From: Bryobacterales bacterium
Lineage (GTDB): Bacteria > Acidobacteriota > Terriglobia > Bryobacterales > Bryobacteraceae
Assembly: GCA_016716385.1 (NCBI GenBank)
Contig: JADJWL010000011.1
Coordinates: 62,001-126,000 of the forward strand
Length of the DNA stretch: 64,000 nucleotides
Direction of reading: 5' to 3'
The notes beneath the pieces are model-generated. The model ran no database searches. It had not been told where the DNA came from and saw only the letters and a program-made list of their open reading frames with translations. The translations under genes and the position numbers were made by a program. Position 1 is the stretch's first letter. Each line of letters begins with the position of its first letter. Positions 49,637-59,310 of this stretch are shown here, piece after piece.

Positions 49637-52600
49637 TCAACCGGCCGGAGGCTCGTGCAGAAGGGGCCGGATGTGCAGGATCAGTTGTTTGAAGACCTGA
49701 ACGGGAAGAGCGCTGGTAAACCGGTACGACGCGGCGTCCTCTCCGGGCACATAGGCAACAACCGTCCCGTAGAAGCGGTCGCCGATGATGAAGGCAAACG
49801 CCGCGGTGCGGTTCACCTGACGCGAACCGGTCCGGAAGCCGCCGGCAGCGTAGGTGTGGAAGCGGTTGTCGCCGGTGCCGGTCTTGCCGCCCACCGGGAC
49901 CACCATGCCACCCTCCAGGACAACCGATCGCAGCGCGCGCCGCGCGGTCCCTCGCTCGACGACGCCCACCAATTCCTCACGGACCTTCGCCGCGACGGCG
50001 GCGGGGAGCACCGGCCGGCGCGCGAGCGCACCCGGCGCCAGAACGGTTTCGAAAGGAGTCGCCCGCGCAAATTCAAGCTCCCGGATCCGCCGCGATTCGA
50101 CCCGGACCCCATCATTGACCAGGATGCCGAGCAATTCAGCCAGCGCCGCCGGGTTATCGGCGGAGCTCCCGATCGAGGTCGCCAGCGACGGAACAAGCGA
50201 TGGGAACGGGTAGCCGAGGCGGTGCCAGCGCTGATGGATCCGCTCGAACGCGTCGATTTCGAGCAGCGTCCGGATGCGTGAATCCTGTCCGCGCCGCCGG
50301 TTCGGCCGGAACAGCCACTGGTAGACCTCCTGGCGCTCGGCAGCGCTTGCCTCAAGCACCTCGGTCAGCGGCGCGTCCGGATGCCGCTGGAGGTGTTCGA
50401 GCAGCCACAATTCCAAGGGGTGGATCCGCGCCAGGTAACCTCGATCATTGAGATTGAACTTTTCCGGCCCGTACGCCTCGTACATATCCGCAATCTGTTT
50501 GGGAGACAGGGACCGCCCCGACGGATCCGCCGTCAGAAATGCCGTGAAGACGTCCAGTTCCGCCTGCGGACGAGCGGAGCGGAAAGCCACCGCCAGACGC
50601 CGCGGCGTCGGTCGCATCCCACCGGCCAGCGTCGCCAGCATCTCGTCCGGGGTCTGGCCGGCGTATTTGCGGTAGAACCGGGTCAGGAATTCCCTGCCCT
50701 CCCAGTCGGCGAACCGGCGCAGGTACTGCATCCTGGTTTCGTCGTCCAATTCGCCGGGATCCCGCGGGGCCATGTGGTACTGCACGACATCCCGCATCAG
50801 CCGGATGAACACGAGGTTGACCGACTTCTGGAAGGCCTCGCGGACCGTCATCAACCGGCCGTTATCCTTCGAGTCGAAGTTGGAGAATGTGTGCAGCCCG
50901 CCGCCGGTGAAGAACGCCTCGCCAGGGCTGGCGGAATACGTGCGGTTCATGGCCGCTTCCAGCATCGCCCCAAGGCTGCGATCGTGCGCCGTCCGGAGGT
51001 AGTCGAGCGCCCAGCGGGTGAGGCGGTCGGTCGATGGCCCGGAGCCTTCGGACACCTGTGCGTGCAACTCGGCAATGACTTCGAGGTAGGTCACCAGCGT
51101 CCGCAGTTTCGCCGTCGAGCCCAGTTCCAGCTTGGTTCCCTCGTTAATGTTGAGCGGCTGGTCATAGTTGTCCGCCAGGACCCGCAGCACGTTGCCGTCC
51201 GGCGTTCGCTCGTAGAGCGTGAAGCTGTAGATGACGGAATCCAGACTGCCCGGGCTCAACAACTGGTAGCCGGTGATGCCGGCGCGGGCGGCGAACTGCG
51301 GGTCAGCAAGCTGTTGCAGGACCGCGACCGAGGCCGCATCGGCTTCGCTATCGATCGTCGTCGACACCCTGAGATCGAGCCGGTCGAGGTCGTAGAGGCT
51401 CCCCACTCCGAGCAGGCGCAGCAGCTCGGTCCGGACCGCGTCGGCCGCCTTGCGATCGGCGAAACGTCCGGGGCCGCGGCCCGCATAGCGCTCGCGGATC
51501 TCCAGGCGCTCGGCGAGGGCGGCGTCCCGCAATTCGGGAGAAATGGTTCCGGCGCTGGCGAGCAGCCTCAGATAGGAATCGGTCCGCGCGTCGAGTTCGG
51601 CAGGTTCCCGGCGAAGATACACCGATGGTTTGCGGATGGCGAGCAGAAGGCTGAGCGCCTGGCGGTAGGCGGCAGCTCTCTCCGGCAGCGGCGCGTTCCG
51701 ATCCCACAGCAACCGGTTGACCTCGTCGAAGTCGGCGCCGAACCATGCCCACAGTCCGTCGCCGAGCCCCTGTACTTCTCCGTAGCCGGGAAGCGCGGCC
51801 AGGGGCAGCGAGTTCAGGTAGTCCCGGACAATGCGGCGGCGGGCTTCGACGGTTTCCTCCCCGTCCTGGTACGCGCGCAGGGACGCGGAGGCCATCTGCC
51901 GCGCCTTCTCGCTCAGAGACGACGTGCGGCCTTCCGGCGAGTGCCGGACCTTCTCGAGCTGGGTCGCCAGCGTGCTGCCTCCGGACACCGGGTGCCCGCG
52001 GTGGACTTTGTTCAACCCGAGGTCAACGAACGCTTTCCCGAGCCGCGCCCACTCGACCGCCGGATTTTGCCGCGTCACCGACAGGTCCAGAATCTCACGA
52101 TTCTCGACAAACAGCAGGCTCTCGATTACCACCGGCGGAATCGATTCGAAATCCGCGTACATTCTCTCCGGATACCGCCCTTCATACAGGGACAGACCCT
52201 GACGGTCGGCCAGCAGCAGGCCCGCTTGCGTCTTCTGGGGATAGATCGGATAGAGGCCGAGGTCGGTCAATTTGGCCGCTAAGGGCGAGATCCTGGCCTG
52301 CGCCGTGACTTCGAAGCCGTGGCGCGCCAGACGCTCCTGGAAGGCCGGCAGGCTGGCGTGGCCGAGCCGGTGGTCATAGGGCCCGCTGGCCGGAAAACGG
52401 ATCGACCGGGAGGGCCCCGCCTCGACCGAGTAGGTGAGCTGCGCCGCGATCGACGTCAGGATCTGGGATTGCAGCCAGCCGGTACGCAACTCGAGCAGAA
52501 TCAGGGCGGCTAACGCGCCCGCCCCGAGCACTGCCAAGCCGCGGCGCACAGGACGCCGCCCGCCGGCCCGCAACGCGACGATCCGCAGATCCTGCGCCAG

Positions 52601-52645
52601 CCCGGACGCCGTCCACGCTGGCTCTCCGGCAATTCTGTTGAGCAT
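49637..52645 (-). CDS. Bifunctional penicillin-binding protein (class A-like)
   Basis: 1002 residues. One N-terminal transmembrane helix (about 36-53), a glycosyltransferase 51 domain (about 165-300) with FVENREIL (E181) and GGSTLATQLEK (222-232), then a transpeptidase domain with all three motifs: STAK (S510), SVN (608-610) and KTG (921-923). In the GT motif the usual Glu-Asp is Glu-Asn. About 310 residues separate SVN from KTG, so the transpeptidase carries a large insertion (about 620-850). It polymerises and crosslinks peptidoglycan. A short palindrome lies upstream. Confidence 0.88.
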   Translation of the reverse strand: MLNRIAGEPAWTASGLAQDLRIVALRAGGRRPVRRGLAVLGAGALAALILLELRTGWLQSQILTSIAAQLTYSVEAGPSRSIRFPASGPYDHRLGHASLPAFQERLARHGFEVTAQARISPLAAKLTDLGLYPIYPQKTQAGLLLADRQGLSLYEGRYPERMYADFESIPPVVIESLLFVENREILDLSVTRQNPAVEWARLGKAFVDLGLNKVHRGHPVSGGSTLATQLEKVRHSPEGRTSSLSEKARQMASASLRAYQDGEETVEARRRIVRDYLNSLPLAALPGYGEVQGLGDGLWAWFGADFDEVNRLLWDRNAPLPERAAAYRQALSLLLAIRKPSVYLRREPAELDARTDSYLRLLASAGTISPELRDAALAERLEIRERYAGRGPGRFADRKAADAVRTELLRLLGVGSLYDLDRLDLRVSTTIDSEADAASVAVLQQLADPQFAARAGITGYQLLSPGSLDSVIYSFTLYERTPDGNVLRVLADNYDQPLNINEGTKLELGSTAKLRTLVTYLEVIAELHAQVSEGSGPSTDRLTRWALDYLRTAHDRSLGAMLEAAMNRTYSASPGEAFFTGGGLHTFSNFDSKDNGRLMTVREAFQKSVNLVFIRLMRDVVQYHMAPRDPGELDDETRMQYLRRFADWEGREFLTRFYRKYAGQTPDEMLATLAGGMRPTPRRLAVAFRSARPQAELDVFTAFLTADPSGRSLSPKQIADMYEAYGPEKFNLNDRGYLARIHPLELWLLEHLQRHPDAPLTEVLEASAAERQEVYQWLFRPNRRRGQDSRIRTLLEIDAFERIHQRWHRLGYPFPSLVPSLATSIGSSADNPAALAELLGILVNDGVRVESRRIRELEFARATPFETVLAPGALARRPVLPAAVAAKVREELVGVVERGTARRALRSVVLEGGMVVPVGGKTGTGDNRFHTYAAGGFRTGSRQVNRTAAFAFIIGDRFYGTVVAYVPGEDAASYRFTSALPVQVFKQLILHIRPLLHEPPAG

Positions 52646-52666
52646 CGCAACCCAATCTTCCCAAGC

Positions 52667-52680
52667 GGTATTGGAATACC
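52667..52680. promoter_or_regulatory. Palindrome upstream of the penicillin-binding protein
   Basis: GGTATTGGAATACC, a 6-base inverted repeat with a 2-base centre, lies 21 bases upstream of the ATG; an outer CCCAAT/ATTGGG pair flanks it (52651-52656 and 52682-52687). Possible operator or leader structure. Confidence 0.35.
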
Positions 52681-52726
52681 TATTGGGTGAGATGTGTCTT
52701 GGATCAGGTGGGTTTCTGAAGCCCGT

Positions 52727-53812
52727 TCAGGCGGGACGGACGCCGAGGCCGGGCCCCTCGGGAAGCACCAGTTTTCCGTTCTCCACCGTGACGCCGCGGT
52801 AGGGATCGTTGGCGATCAGCAGATTGCCGTCGAGATCGGCCCAATCGGTCAGCGGAGAGACGTGCGCCGCCGCTGTGATGCCGACCGAACTCTCGATCAT
52901 GCAACCGATCATCGTCTTCATGCCGTAGGAGCGCGCCAGTTGCAGCATTTTGTACGCTTCGCACATGCCGCCGCTTTTCGACAGCTTCACGTTGACGGCG
53001 TCGTAAGCTTCGGCCAGCTTCGGAATGTCGGTGATCGACCGGCAGGCCTCGTCGGCCATCAGCGGAATGTTGACGCGCCCCCGCAACCAGCGCGTTTCCT
53101 CGATCATCTCCGCGGGCATCGGCTGTTCGACGATCTCCACGCCCTGCGATTCCAGCCAGCGGATCTTGCGCAGCGCGGTTTCCTTGTCCTTCCAGCCTTC
53201 GTTGGCGTCGACACGCAGCGGCTTGTCGGTCTCCGCGCGGACAGCGCCAATCGTCTCCTCGTCGTTGTCGAGGCCGACCTTGATCTTCAGAACGGGAAAC
53301 ACTTCCGCCTCGCGGACCTTCTGTCTCACCACCTCAGGCTTGTCAATGCCGATCGAAAAAGTCGTGATGGGCGCCTTGGCCGGATCGAGACCGAACAGGC
53401 GATACAGCGGGATGCCATGCTTCTGCCCCACCCAGTCCATGGTCGAGATGTCAATGGCCGCGCGCGCGGCGTACTGGCCGGTTAGACGGCGGAACGCCTC
53501 GCGGAGGTAGTCCACATAGGCAAGGGGATTCTCGTGTCCGAGGGTGCTGATCAGAGATTCAGCCGCGTCCCTGGCCTGATAGGCGTTCTCGCCGTAGCGG
53601 ACAATCGGCGCACCTTCGCCGATTCCGGTAATCCCGTCGCGCGTGTGCCGGAGGAAGACGTTCCGGCGCTCGTCGCTCGACGACATGGTGGTGGTCCAGG
53701 TGTGTTTCAGGCGCAGCGTGACCTCTTCCACCACGATCCGCGGCCGCTGGACCTGTGCGCCCAGCGCGGCCGGAACCGCCGCCAGACCGTGCAGCCATCC
53801 TCTCCGGGTCAT
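52727..53812 (-). CDS. Dipeptide epimerase (enolase superfamily) with Tat-like leader
   Basis: A 361-residue muconate lactonising-type enzyme. Catalytic KxK (K176, K178 in LKIKVG), metal ligands D202 (VDANEGW), E229 (VEQPM) and D254 (MADE), and the second-side lysine K276 (NVKLSKSGG) all fit L-Ala-D/L-Glu and related dipeptide epimerases. The N-terminus TRRGWLHGLAAVPAALGAQ is a possible export signal, unusual for these normally cytoplasmic enzymes. The product could feed peptidoglycan peptide salvage. It lies between the penicillin-binding protein and the CehA/McbA gene on the same strand. Confidence 0.85.
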   Translation of the reverse strand: MTRRGWLHGLAAVPAALGAQVQRPRIVVEEVTLRLKHTWTTTMSSSDERRNVFLRHTRDGITGIGEGAPIVRYGENAYQARDAAESLISTLGHENPLAYVDYLREAFRRLTGQYAARAAIDISTMDWVGQKHGIPLYRLFGLDPAKAPITTFSIGIDKPEVVRQKVREAEVFPVLKIKVGLDNDEETIGAVRAETDKPLRVDANEGWKDKETALRKIRWLESQGVEIVEQPMPAEMIEETRWLRGRVNIPLMADEACRSITDIPKLAEAYDAVNVKLSKSGGMCEAYKMLQLARSYGMKTMIGCMIESSVGITAAAHVSPLTDWADLDGNLLIANDPYRGVTVENGKLVLPEGPGLGVRPA

Positions 53813-53838
53813 CTTTCGTAAGGTAGCAGTTCCGGCCG

Positions 53839-55401
53839 CTACCGGAGGCGGGCCGCCAGCGCCGACAGCTCAGCGCGTGCTTCGGCGATGCGCGTGGCAA
53901 GCTTCGCCCGGTGCCGGGGCGCCTGTTCGTCAAGGCGGTCGCCCGGCTTCGCGAGAGCCTCCTCCAGCCCCTTCAAGTGCGCTTCGCTGTCGGCGAGCCG
54001 CTTCGCGGCGGTCTTCGGGTTGTGGAAGCTTCCGTTCACCGAGACATAGACAGGCGTCGTGTGCGCCAGTTGCAGGCGGTCCGCCTTGGCCCGCGCGGCC
54101 ACCCAGAACCCGTGCTGGACCGGCAGGTCCATTTCGATGGCAAGCTGTTCGGCCGATCCGCCCGCGGTCTTCACGACCTCGCCGTGCACCACTAGTTCCA
54201 GTTCGCTCAAAGGAATCTGCTGCGCGTGCCCGTAGGCCTTCGCGACAACGCGCACCGCCGACCCAGGCGCCGCCTCGATCCGCTCGCCGGGCAGCTTTCC
54301 ATTCACCGTCAGTTCGAGGATCGGACCCGTGGTGGCAAATGTGCGGCCCGCTTTCACCGCCTCAAGCCAGCGCTCGAACGTGAACGGCTGGCCGACATAG
54401 GTATAGAAGCGCGCGTCGCCGATCCGCGTCATCCCGGGCTCCACGCCGTAGCGCGCTCCGCGCCCGCACCAGGGAAAATCCGACCCGGCCAGCGCGGTGA
54501 TCGGGATGCCGAGGTCAAGCCAGTGATAGTAGTGGTCCGTTGGGATCGGCCCCTCGACAGCGCAGAATTGCGCCAGTTCCATAAAGTCCACCTTGCGGAA
54601 CAGCGCTGTGAGCACCATGCCGCGGTAGCCATGAAACGTCATCGCCTGATGGGCGAAGCCGCTGATCCCGCCCAGTTCGTGGACCCGGTCGAACACCCGG
54701 CCGTAATCGTAGTAGTCATTCGGAAACCGCACCAACTCGCTCGCGCCAAGCGAGATCGTGTGTCCGATCTCCGGCGTGCGCGGCTCTTCCTGGCCGGGAG
54801 TGAGAATGAAATTTCCCTCCCGGTACCGGCCCGCCGGACCGAACGCGTGCTGGGTGAAGTACGTCGCCCAGAAGTCGCCCATCTCCAGGATGTTGCCGAC
54901 GTGCACATCCTCGGCCGCGATCCAGCGCAGAACGGCGGGATCGTCACGCGGGGAACGCTGCACGTGGATATGATCGTCAGCCGAATACCAGCCGCGCGAC
55001 GGCATGTCAATCCACCGCGCCAGCCGGACATCCCGCCGCACGGCCTTGCCGGGAAGCAGTTCAACCTGTACGGTCTGCCCGAGGTATTCGTAGCCCTTGG
55101 CCACCGCGACCGTGTACCTTCCCGGAGCCAGCGCCATCTCGAACGATCCGTCCGCGTAGAAGCCGCCGTCGTAGTGGAAGAAGTATCCTTCGGCGCGGTC
55201 GCTGCGGCCGAACAGCGCGCCGACCGCGCCCTTCGCGTCCACCGCGACCGGCTTGCCGGCCGCATCCGTCACCCGGACCCGAGCCGGTGTGGGCTTGCCT
55301 GCTCCATCCAGCAACCGCACCGTGAGACGTGCGTCACGAGTCTGTTGCGCCGCCAGTATCAGAGCCAGCAGGAAAGGGACGAGAGCCAGCCATCGCTTCA
55401 T
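53839..55401 (-). CDS. CehA/McbA-type PHP metallohydrolase, secreted
   Basis: 520 residues. Signal peptide ending ILAAQ, a carboxypeptidase-regulatory-like beta domain (about 25-125), then a PHP-like fold starting RGWYSADDHIHVQRSPRD (metal site), with GISGFAHQ and ALAGSDFPWCG further on. A C-terminal beta domain and a helical tail rich in Ala/Leu follow. Relatives include carbamate hydrolases CehA and McbA, but most have unknown substrates. Twenty-six bases upstream of the epimerase gene, so probably co-transcribed. Confidence 0.8.
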   Translation of the reverse strand: MKRWLALVPFLLALILAAQQTRDARLTVRLLDGAGKPTPARVRVTDAAGKPVAVDAKGAVGALFGRSDRAEGYFFHYDGGFYADGSFEMALAPGRYTVAVAKGYEYLGQTVQVELLPGKAVRRDVRLARWIDMPSRGWYSADDHIHVQRSPRDDPAVLRWIAAEDVHVGNILEMGDFWATYFTQHAFGPAGRYREGNFILTPGQEEPRTPEIGHTISLGASELVRFPNDYYDYGRVFDRVHELGGISGFAHQAMTFHGYRGMVLTALFRKVDFMELAQFCAVEGPIPTDHYYHWLDLGIPITALAGSDFPWCGRGARYGVEPGMTRIGDARFYTYVGQPFTFERWLEAVKAGRTFATTGPILELTVNGKLPGERIEAAPGSAVRVVAKAYGHAQQIPLSELELVVHGEVVKTAGGSAEQLAIEMDLPVQHGFWVAARAKADRLQLAHTTPVYVSVNGSFHNPKTAAKRLADSEAHLKGLEEALAKPGDRLDEQAPRHRAKLATRIAEARAELSALAARLR

Positions 55402-55417
55402 GGCCCTCCACTATATC

Positions 55418-55828
55418 TCAGCGCAGCATCAGGATGATGATGAAGTTGCCCTGCCGCCGCAGCGTGACCTCGGTCGGCGCCCCTGGCGGTTTCTCGATCA
55501 TCAACCGCGCGGGAACGAGCACTTCCTTGAGGTGCGCCACGGAAGTTGTGCCTGATGCCCCGGATCGCACCGACAATCCGCCGCAGATGTTGATGTCCTG
55601 GTCATCGAGGCGCTCCGGATCGAAGCAAGGGTGGATCTCGATCGTATACGGCCGCTCCGGGTCCGGGTAACGGTACTGAAAGACGTGGTCGGTCTTATCG
55701 GAACGCCTCAACTCGCGCGCCTCCGAGGCAATCGTGGACGCCAGATCGCGTCCTTTGGACGGCACCAACTGGCAGCCCGTGGCCGCAAGCAGCAACGCCG
55801 CGGCGGCAAGACTTCGGAAATCCATCAT
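55418..55828 (-). CDS. Small putative lipoprotein, unknown function
   Basis: 136 residues with a lipoprotein signal: FRSLAAAALLLAATGCQ, lipobox AATGC. The mature part has DHVFQYRYPDPERPYTIEIHPC and a C-terminal strand region (TEVTLRRQGNFIIILMLR). Two cysteines beyond the lipid-anchor cysteine could form a disulfide. No family recognised. Sixteen bases upstream of the CehA-type gene. Confidence 0.6.
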   Translation of the reverse strand: MMDFRSLAAAALLLAATGCQLVPSKGRDLASTIASEARELRRSDKTDHVFQYRYPDPERPYTIEIHPCFDPERLDDQDINICGGLSVRSGASGTTSVAHLKEVLVPARLMIEKPPGAPTEVTLRRQGNFIIILMLR

Positions 55829-55942
55829 CAGGTTTCTCTCATCGAAGGTACTATGGAGGTGAAAGGGATGTCAGCCCTGCGAACCCCTCAGGGTTTGGGC
55901 GGAGGGGAGAGTTTGGGAGCATCCGCATCAGGAGAATATCTC

Positions 55943-56536
55943 ATGCCGCTGTCAGGCGCCCTTGCCACGCATCTGACCGAGCCGGCCCTGCGGGACCTGG
56001 TGTCGCAGTTGGAGCAGGTGACCGCGGACGCCGTGCGCCTCACGACCGGTCTCTCGGCGGAGCAGTTCAACTGGCAGCCCAGGCCGGACTCCTGGTCGAT
56101 CGCCCAGTGTCTGGCGCACCTCAACGCCACCGGAGCCTGGTATCTGCCCTACCTCGAAGCAGCAGCCCAACAGGGCCGTGACCGCGACCTGCGCGGCCGC
56201 GGACCGTTCCGGCACTCCGCTTTCTGGAACTGGGTGCTGGGCCTGACCGAACCGCCTCCGAAGATGCGCCTTCCCGCGCCGGGGCGCCTGGTCCCGCCCT
56301 CGAATCTGGACCTCGACCAGACGCTGACGGAATTCTTCACCGTGCAGCGCCGCTTCCTCGCCTGTTTCGAGGTCGCCGACGGGCTGGACTTGCGCCGGAT
56401 TAAGGTCCGAACGCCGATGACAGGCTGGATCAGAACCACTCTTCTCGGAGGATTCGCGGTGATGATGGCCCACGAGCGCCGTCACATCTGGCAAGCCTGG
56501 CAAAGACGGCACGATGCACGCTATCCCTCGGCGTAG
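55943..56536 (+). CDS. DinB-like protein
   Basis: 197 residues of the DinB/YfiT four-helix fold: LVSQLEQVTADAVRLTTGLSAEQFNWQPRPDSWSIAQCLAHLNATGAWY carries the first metal-ligand His region, and VMMAHERRHIWQAW the HxxxH pair near the C-terminus. These proteins are metal-binding thiol-transferase-like or detoxification proteins; role here unknown. ATG at 55943 chosen for its AGGAGA; an in-frame ATG at 55868 after GGAGGTGAAAGGG is a serious alternative. Overlaps the next gene by 23 bases. Confidence 0.75.
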   Translation: MPLSGALATHLTEPALRDLVSQLEQVTADAVRLTTGLSAEQFNWQPRPDSWSIAQCLAHLNATGAWYLPYLEAAAQQGRDRDLRGRGPFRHSAFWNWVLGLTEPPPKMRLPAPGRLVPPSNLDLDQTLTEFFTVQRRFLACFEVADGLDLRRIKVRTPMTGWIRTTLLGGFAVMMAHERRHIWQAWQRRHDARYPSA

Positions 56537-57566
56537 GTTTCTGGCTCTCGCTGCGGGCGCCTACCGGGCCGCTGAACCCGGCTACCGCTACGAATTCCCG
56601 CGCGACCACTTCGAACACCCGGATTTCCGCACCGAGTGGTGGTATTACACCGGCAATCTGCGCGACCCACGAGGCCGTCCCTTCGGCTTCGAGCTCGTGT
56701 TTTTCCGGCAGGCCGTCGAGCGCCCGGCGCCGTCCGGGTCGGTGTGGCGTCCGCCGGACCTCTACCTGGCGCACTTGGCGCTGACCGACATCGCCGGACA
56801 GCGCTTCATCGCGCACAAGCGTTTGAACCGGCCCGGACCGGGTGTGGCCGGCGCGTCCTTCGAGCAGCGGCGCGTCTGGAATGGCAACTGGTCCGCCGCC
56901 TGGCAGGAGCCCGCACAGATCCTGACCGCGATCGCCCCGGAGTTCCGGTTCCGGTTCACGGCCACGCCGATCAAACAGCCTTACGTCCACGGCCTGAATG
57001 GCGTCAGCCAAAAGGCTGGAGGCGCGGGGAAAGCGTCGCACTACGTGTCGTTCACCCGTCTCGCCGTGGAAGGAGATCTCTCGTACGAAGACTCGCGCTT
57101 CCCCGTCGAAGGCCTGGCCTGGATGGATCACGAATGGTTCACCCACCAGTTGGAATCGGAACAGGCCGGCTGGGACTGGTTCAGTATCCAGTTGGAAGAC
57201 GGCCGCGACCTGATGCTCTTCCAGTTGCGCCGCAAGGACGGCTCGATCGATCCCTACTCGGCGGGAAGCGTCATCTTCACCGATGGCCGCGGCCGGCATC
57301 TCCGGCGCGAGCAGTTCACGCTGGAGCCGCTGCGCCTCTGGACCAGCCCCAAGACCGGGACGCGCTACCCGGTGGAGTGGCGGATCTCCGTCCCGGGCGA
57401 ACGGCTGGATCTGCGGGCGGCGGCGGCCGTGGACGGCCAGGAACTGGCCGACGCCGGAGCGGCGGGGATCAACTATTGGGAAGGAGCCGTGCGCTACGAG
57501 GGGTCGGCGCGCGGCGCCGGGTACCTGGAGATGACCGGCTACGACAAGCCGGTGAATCTCGGCTAA
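56514..57566 (+). CDS. Secreted CrtC/AttH-like lipocalin-fold protein
   Basis: 350 residues, leader with IPRRRFLALAAGAYRA (Tat type). Two lipocalin-like halves follow: YEFPRDHFEHPDFRTEWWYYTGNL is the AttH/CrtC signature, then RFRFTATPIKQPYVHG, GLAWMDHEWFTHQLES (a conserved His/Asp site), and WDWFSIQLEDGRDLMLFQLRRKDGS. In carotenoid biosynthesis CrtC hydrates neurosporene; secreted AttH-like members have unknown roles. Overlaps the DinB-like gene by 23 bases and converges with the TPR gene. Confidence 0.8.
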   Translation: MHAIPRRRFLALAAGAYRAAEPGYRYEFPRDHFEHPDFRTEWWYYTGNLRDPRGRPFGFELVFFRQAVERPAPSGSVWRPPDLYLAHLALTDIAGQRFIAHKRLNRPGPGVAGASFEQRRVWNGNWSAAWQEPAQILTAIAPEFRFRFTATPIKQPYVHGLNGVSQKAGGAGKASHYVSFTRLAVEGDLSYEDSRFPVEGLAWMDHEWFTHQLESEQAGWDWFSIQLEDGRDLMLFQLRRKDGSIDPYSAGSVIFTDGRGRHLRREQFTLEPLRLWTSPKTGTRYPVEWRISVPGERLDLRAAAAVDGQELADAGAAGINYWEGAVRYEGSARGAGYLEMTGYDKPVNLG

Positions 57567-58177
57567 CGGCTCCCCGTCCGCAGATCCCGATGGACGCGCG
57601 CCACCATGTGCATGTACTGCGCGGCGGCGAAGCGGTCATCGGCGGCAATGGCGATGTGGCGCGCGGCGCGTTCGGTGTCCCCGGTCGCCTCCGCGTACAG
57701 GCCGACGTAGAGATTCGCGTAAAACTGCCCGTCGATCCGGTCCCCGCCCGCGGCGAGCACCTGTTCCGGCGTCAGTTCCCCGCGAAACATGCGGTAGATC
57801 TCGCGCATCGGGACGCGGCTGTCCGGCCCCACCGGCAGCAGCGCCTTGCGCGCCCGCTCGGGCGATTCGGCGCGCGCGACGCAAAGGAAGTGCCAGGCTG
57901 CGTTCTCGACGTCGTCCGGGTTCACCGTACGGTGCGATTCGAACTGCTTGCGGCAGTCGCGATAGCGGCCCGCGTAATAAAGCGCGATGCCGCGCTGCCA
58001 GAGGTGCGGTGCGGTCGCGGGCGACATCCGCGCCACGCGGTCAAATCCCGCGGTCGATTCGGCGATCCTGCCCGCGCGAAAATCCTCGACCGCGCGGTCG
58101 AACACGACCCGGACCTCGCCCTGCGCCAGCAGGAGCGGCACCGCCAGGAGCGCGCAGACAATCTTCAGGCCGGCCAT
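57563..58177 (-). CDS. Exported TPR protein
   Basis: 204 residues. N-terminal signal or anchor (LKIVCALLAVPLLLAQG), then TPR-like helical repeats (VEDFRAGRIAESTAGFDRVARMSP, LWQRGIALYYAGRYRDCRKQFESHR, and YANLYVGLYAEATGDTERAARHIAIAA). It resembles NlpI-type small TPR proteins. It starts 13 bases inside the upstream sialidase-like gene, suggesting coupled translation. Confidence 0.65.
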   Translation of the reverse strand: MAGLKIVCALLAVPLLLAQGEVRVVFDRAVEDFRAGRIAESTAGFDRVARMSPATAPHLWQRGIALYYAGRYRDCRKQFESHRTVNPDDVENAAWHFLCVARAESPERARKALLPVGPDSRVPMREIYRMFRGELTPEQVLAAGGDRIDGQFYANLYVGLYAEATGDTERAARHIAIAADDRFAAAQYMHMVARVHRDLRTGSR

Positions 58178-59310
58178 AGAGAGAGCTTCCAGCGCGCCAC
58201 GCCCATGTGATAGCGCTGATGCCAGGGCAGACCGTGCGCGGCCCACTCCGGCCGCTTGGGCCCGAAGTAATACGCAGTCACGATCGTGCCATCGTCGAGT
58301 TCGACGCTCGACGGGTAGCCCGAGTCGGTCTTGCGCCAGTCCGTCGCGGGCGCCGACAGCAGCACCACGGGAAGCGACCACGTCGCACCGCCGTCCTCGC
58401 TCATCCGCAGCACGACGCCGAACAGCCCGGGGATGCGACTGGTGAACGAGCACAGGATGCGGCCGTCGCGCAGTTCGAGCAGGTGGGCATTCTCCTGACC
58501 CTGCGGCGAGATCAGCTTCGGCGCACTCCACGACCGGCCTTCGTCGTCCGACCGCAGCAGAGCCTCGCCCGACCCGTGGGGCAGAACGCCATCCATGGGG
58601 TCGAGACAGTTGGTCCGCGCGGCCGCCAGCCAGGCCCCGGAGCGCAGCCGCAGGACAAACGTTTCGCTGCCGTCGGCGACCGGGCGCCGGTTGCCCCAGG
58701 TCTCACCGCCGTTCTCGCTGAAGTAGACCGCGGAGCGCGATCGCCTCGGCGTCACGCTGACGCGTCCGTACACCGGGCAGACCAGCCGTCCGTCCGGGAG
58801 CAGGAAGATGTCGCCGTGCGGGATCTCGGTCATCTCCAGCAGATCGCGCCGCCAGGTGCGCCCCTGGTCGGCCGAGATGCAGCGCTGGACCGGAAGGACG
58901 GGCAGCTTCTGCCCTTCGTGATATCCGCTCACGAGCGCCACCAGCTCTCCCTTCGCGTTGAGTCCCACGGCGTGGTTCATGCGGATGGCGTTGGGCTCTT
59001 CCGGATGGTCTGTGATCCGGCTGCGGAACTGCCAGCTCATCCCGCCGTCGTGGCTGACCCACAGTTCGACATCGCTGTTGCTGCCGTAGCCGTGGCTCGG
59101 ATGGTTGTAGACCGCAGCGGCGATCTCGCCGCCCGGCAGTTTCGTCAGGTTGGGCCAGAGGCCCTTGTTGTCGATGCTGACGAAGAACTCGGCGCCGGGG
59201 AGAAGCTGGCAGCCCTGGAGCCCGCCAGTGGCCACGGGCCGCGCCGAGGCCGCGCCAAAAGCCAAAGGCGCCGCGATGGCTTGCTGCAGAAGCTGCCGGC
59301 GTCCCGTCAT
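58165..59310 (-). CDS. Sialidase/BNR-repeat exported protein
   Basis: A 381-residue six-bladed propeller of the sialidase superfamily. The N-terminus TGRRQLLQQAIAAPLAFGAASA looks like a Tat leader. Five Asp boxes are visible: SHDGGMSW, SADQGRTW, SENGGETW, SDDEGRSW and SEDGGATW. The arginine triad of true sialidases is not clearly assignable, so the substrate may be another glycan. It overlaps the DUF1552 gene by 4 bases. Confidence 0.8.
   Translation of the reverse strand: MTGRRQLLQQAIAAPLAFGAASARPVATGGLQGCQLLPGAEFFVSIDNKGLWPNLTKLPGGEIAAAVYNHPSHGYGSNSDVELWVSHDGGMSWQFRSRITDHPEEPNAIRMNHAVGLNAKGELVALVSGYHEGQKLPVLPVQRCISADQGRTWRRDLLEMTEIPHGDIFLLPDGRLVCPVYGRVSVTPRRSRSAVYFSENGGETWGNRRPVADGSETFVLRLRSGAWLAAARTNCLDPMDGVLPHGSGEALLRSDDEGRSWSAPKLISPQGQENAHLLELRDGRILCSFTSRIPGLFGVVLRMSEDGGATWSLPVVLLSAPATDWRKTDSGYPSSVELDDGTIVTAYYFGPKRPEWAAHGLPWHQRYHMGVARWKLSLWPA

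Noticed and set aside
50381..52282. 633-codon plus-strand frame opposite the penicillin-binding protein
   Set aside because: It is the antisense shadow of a gene with all PBP motifs and has no recognisable domain or ribosome site.
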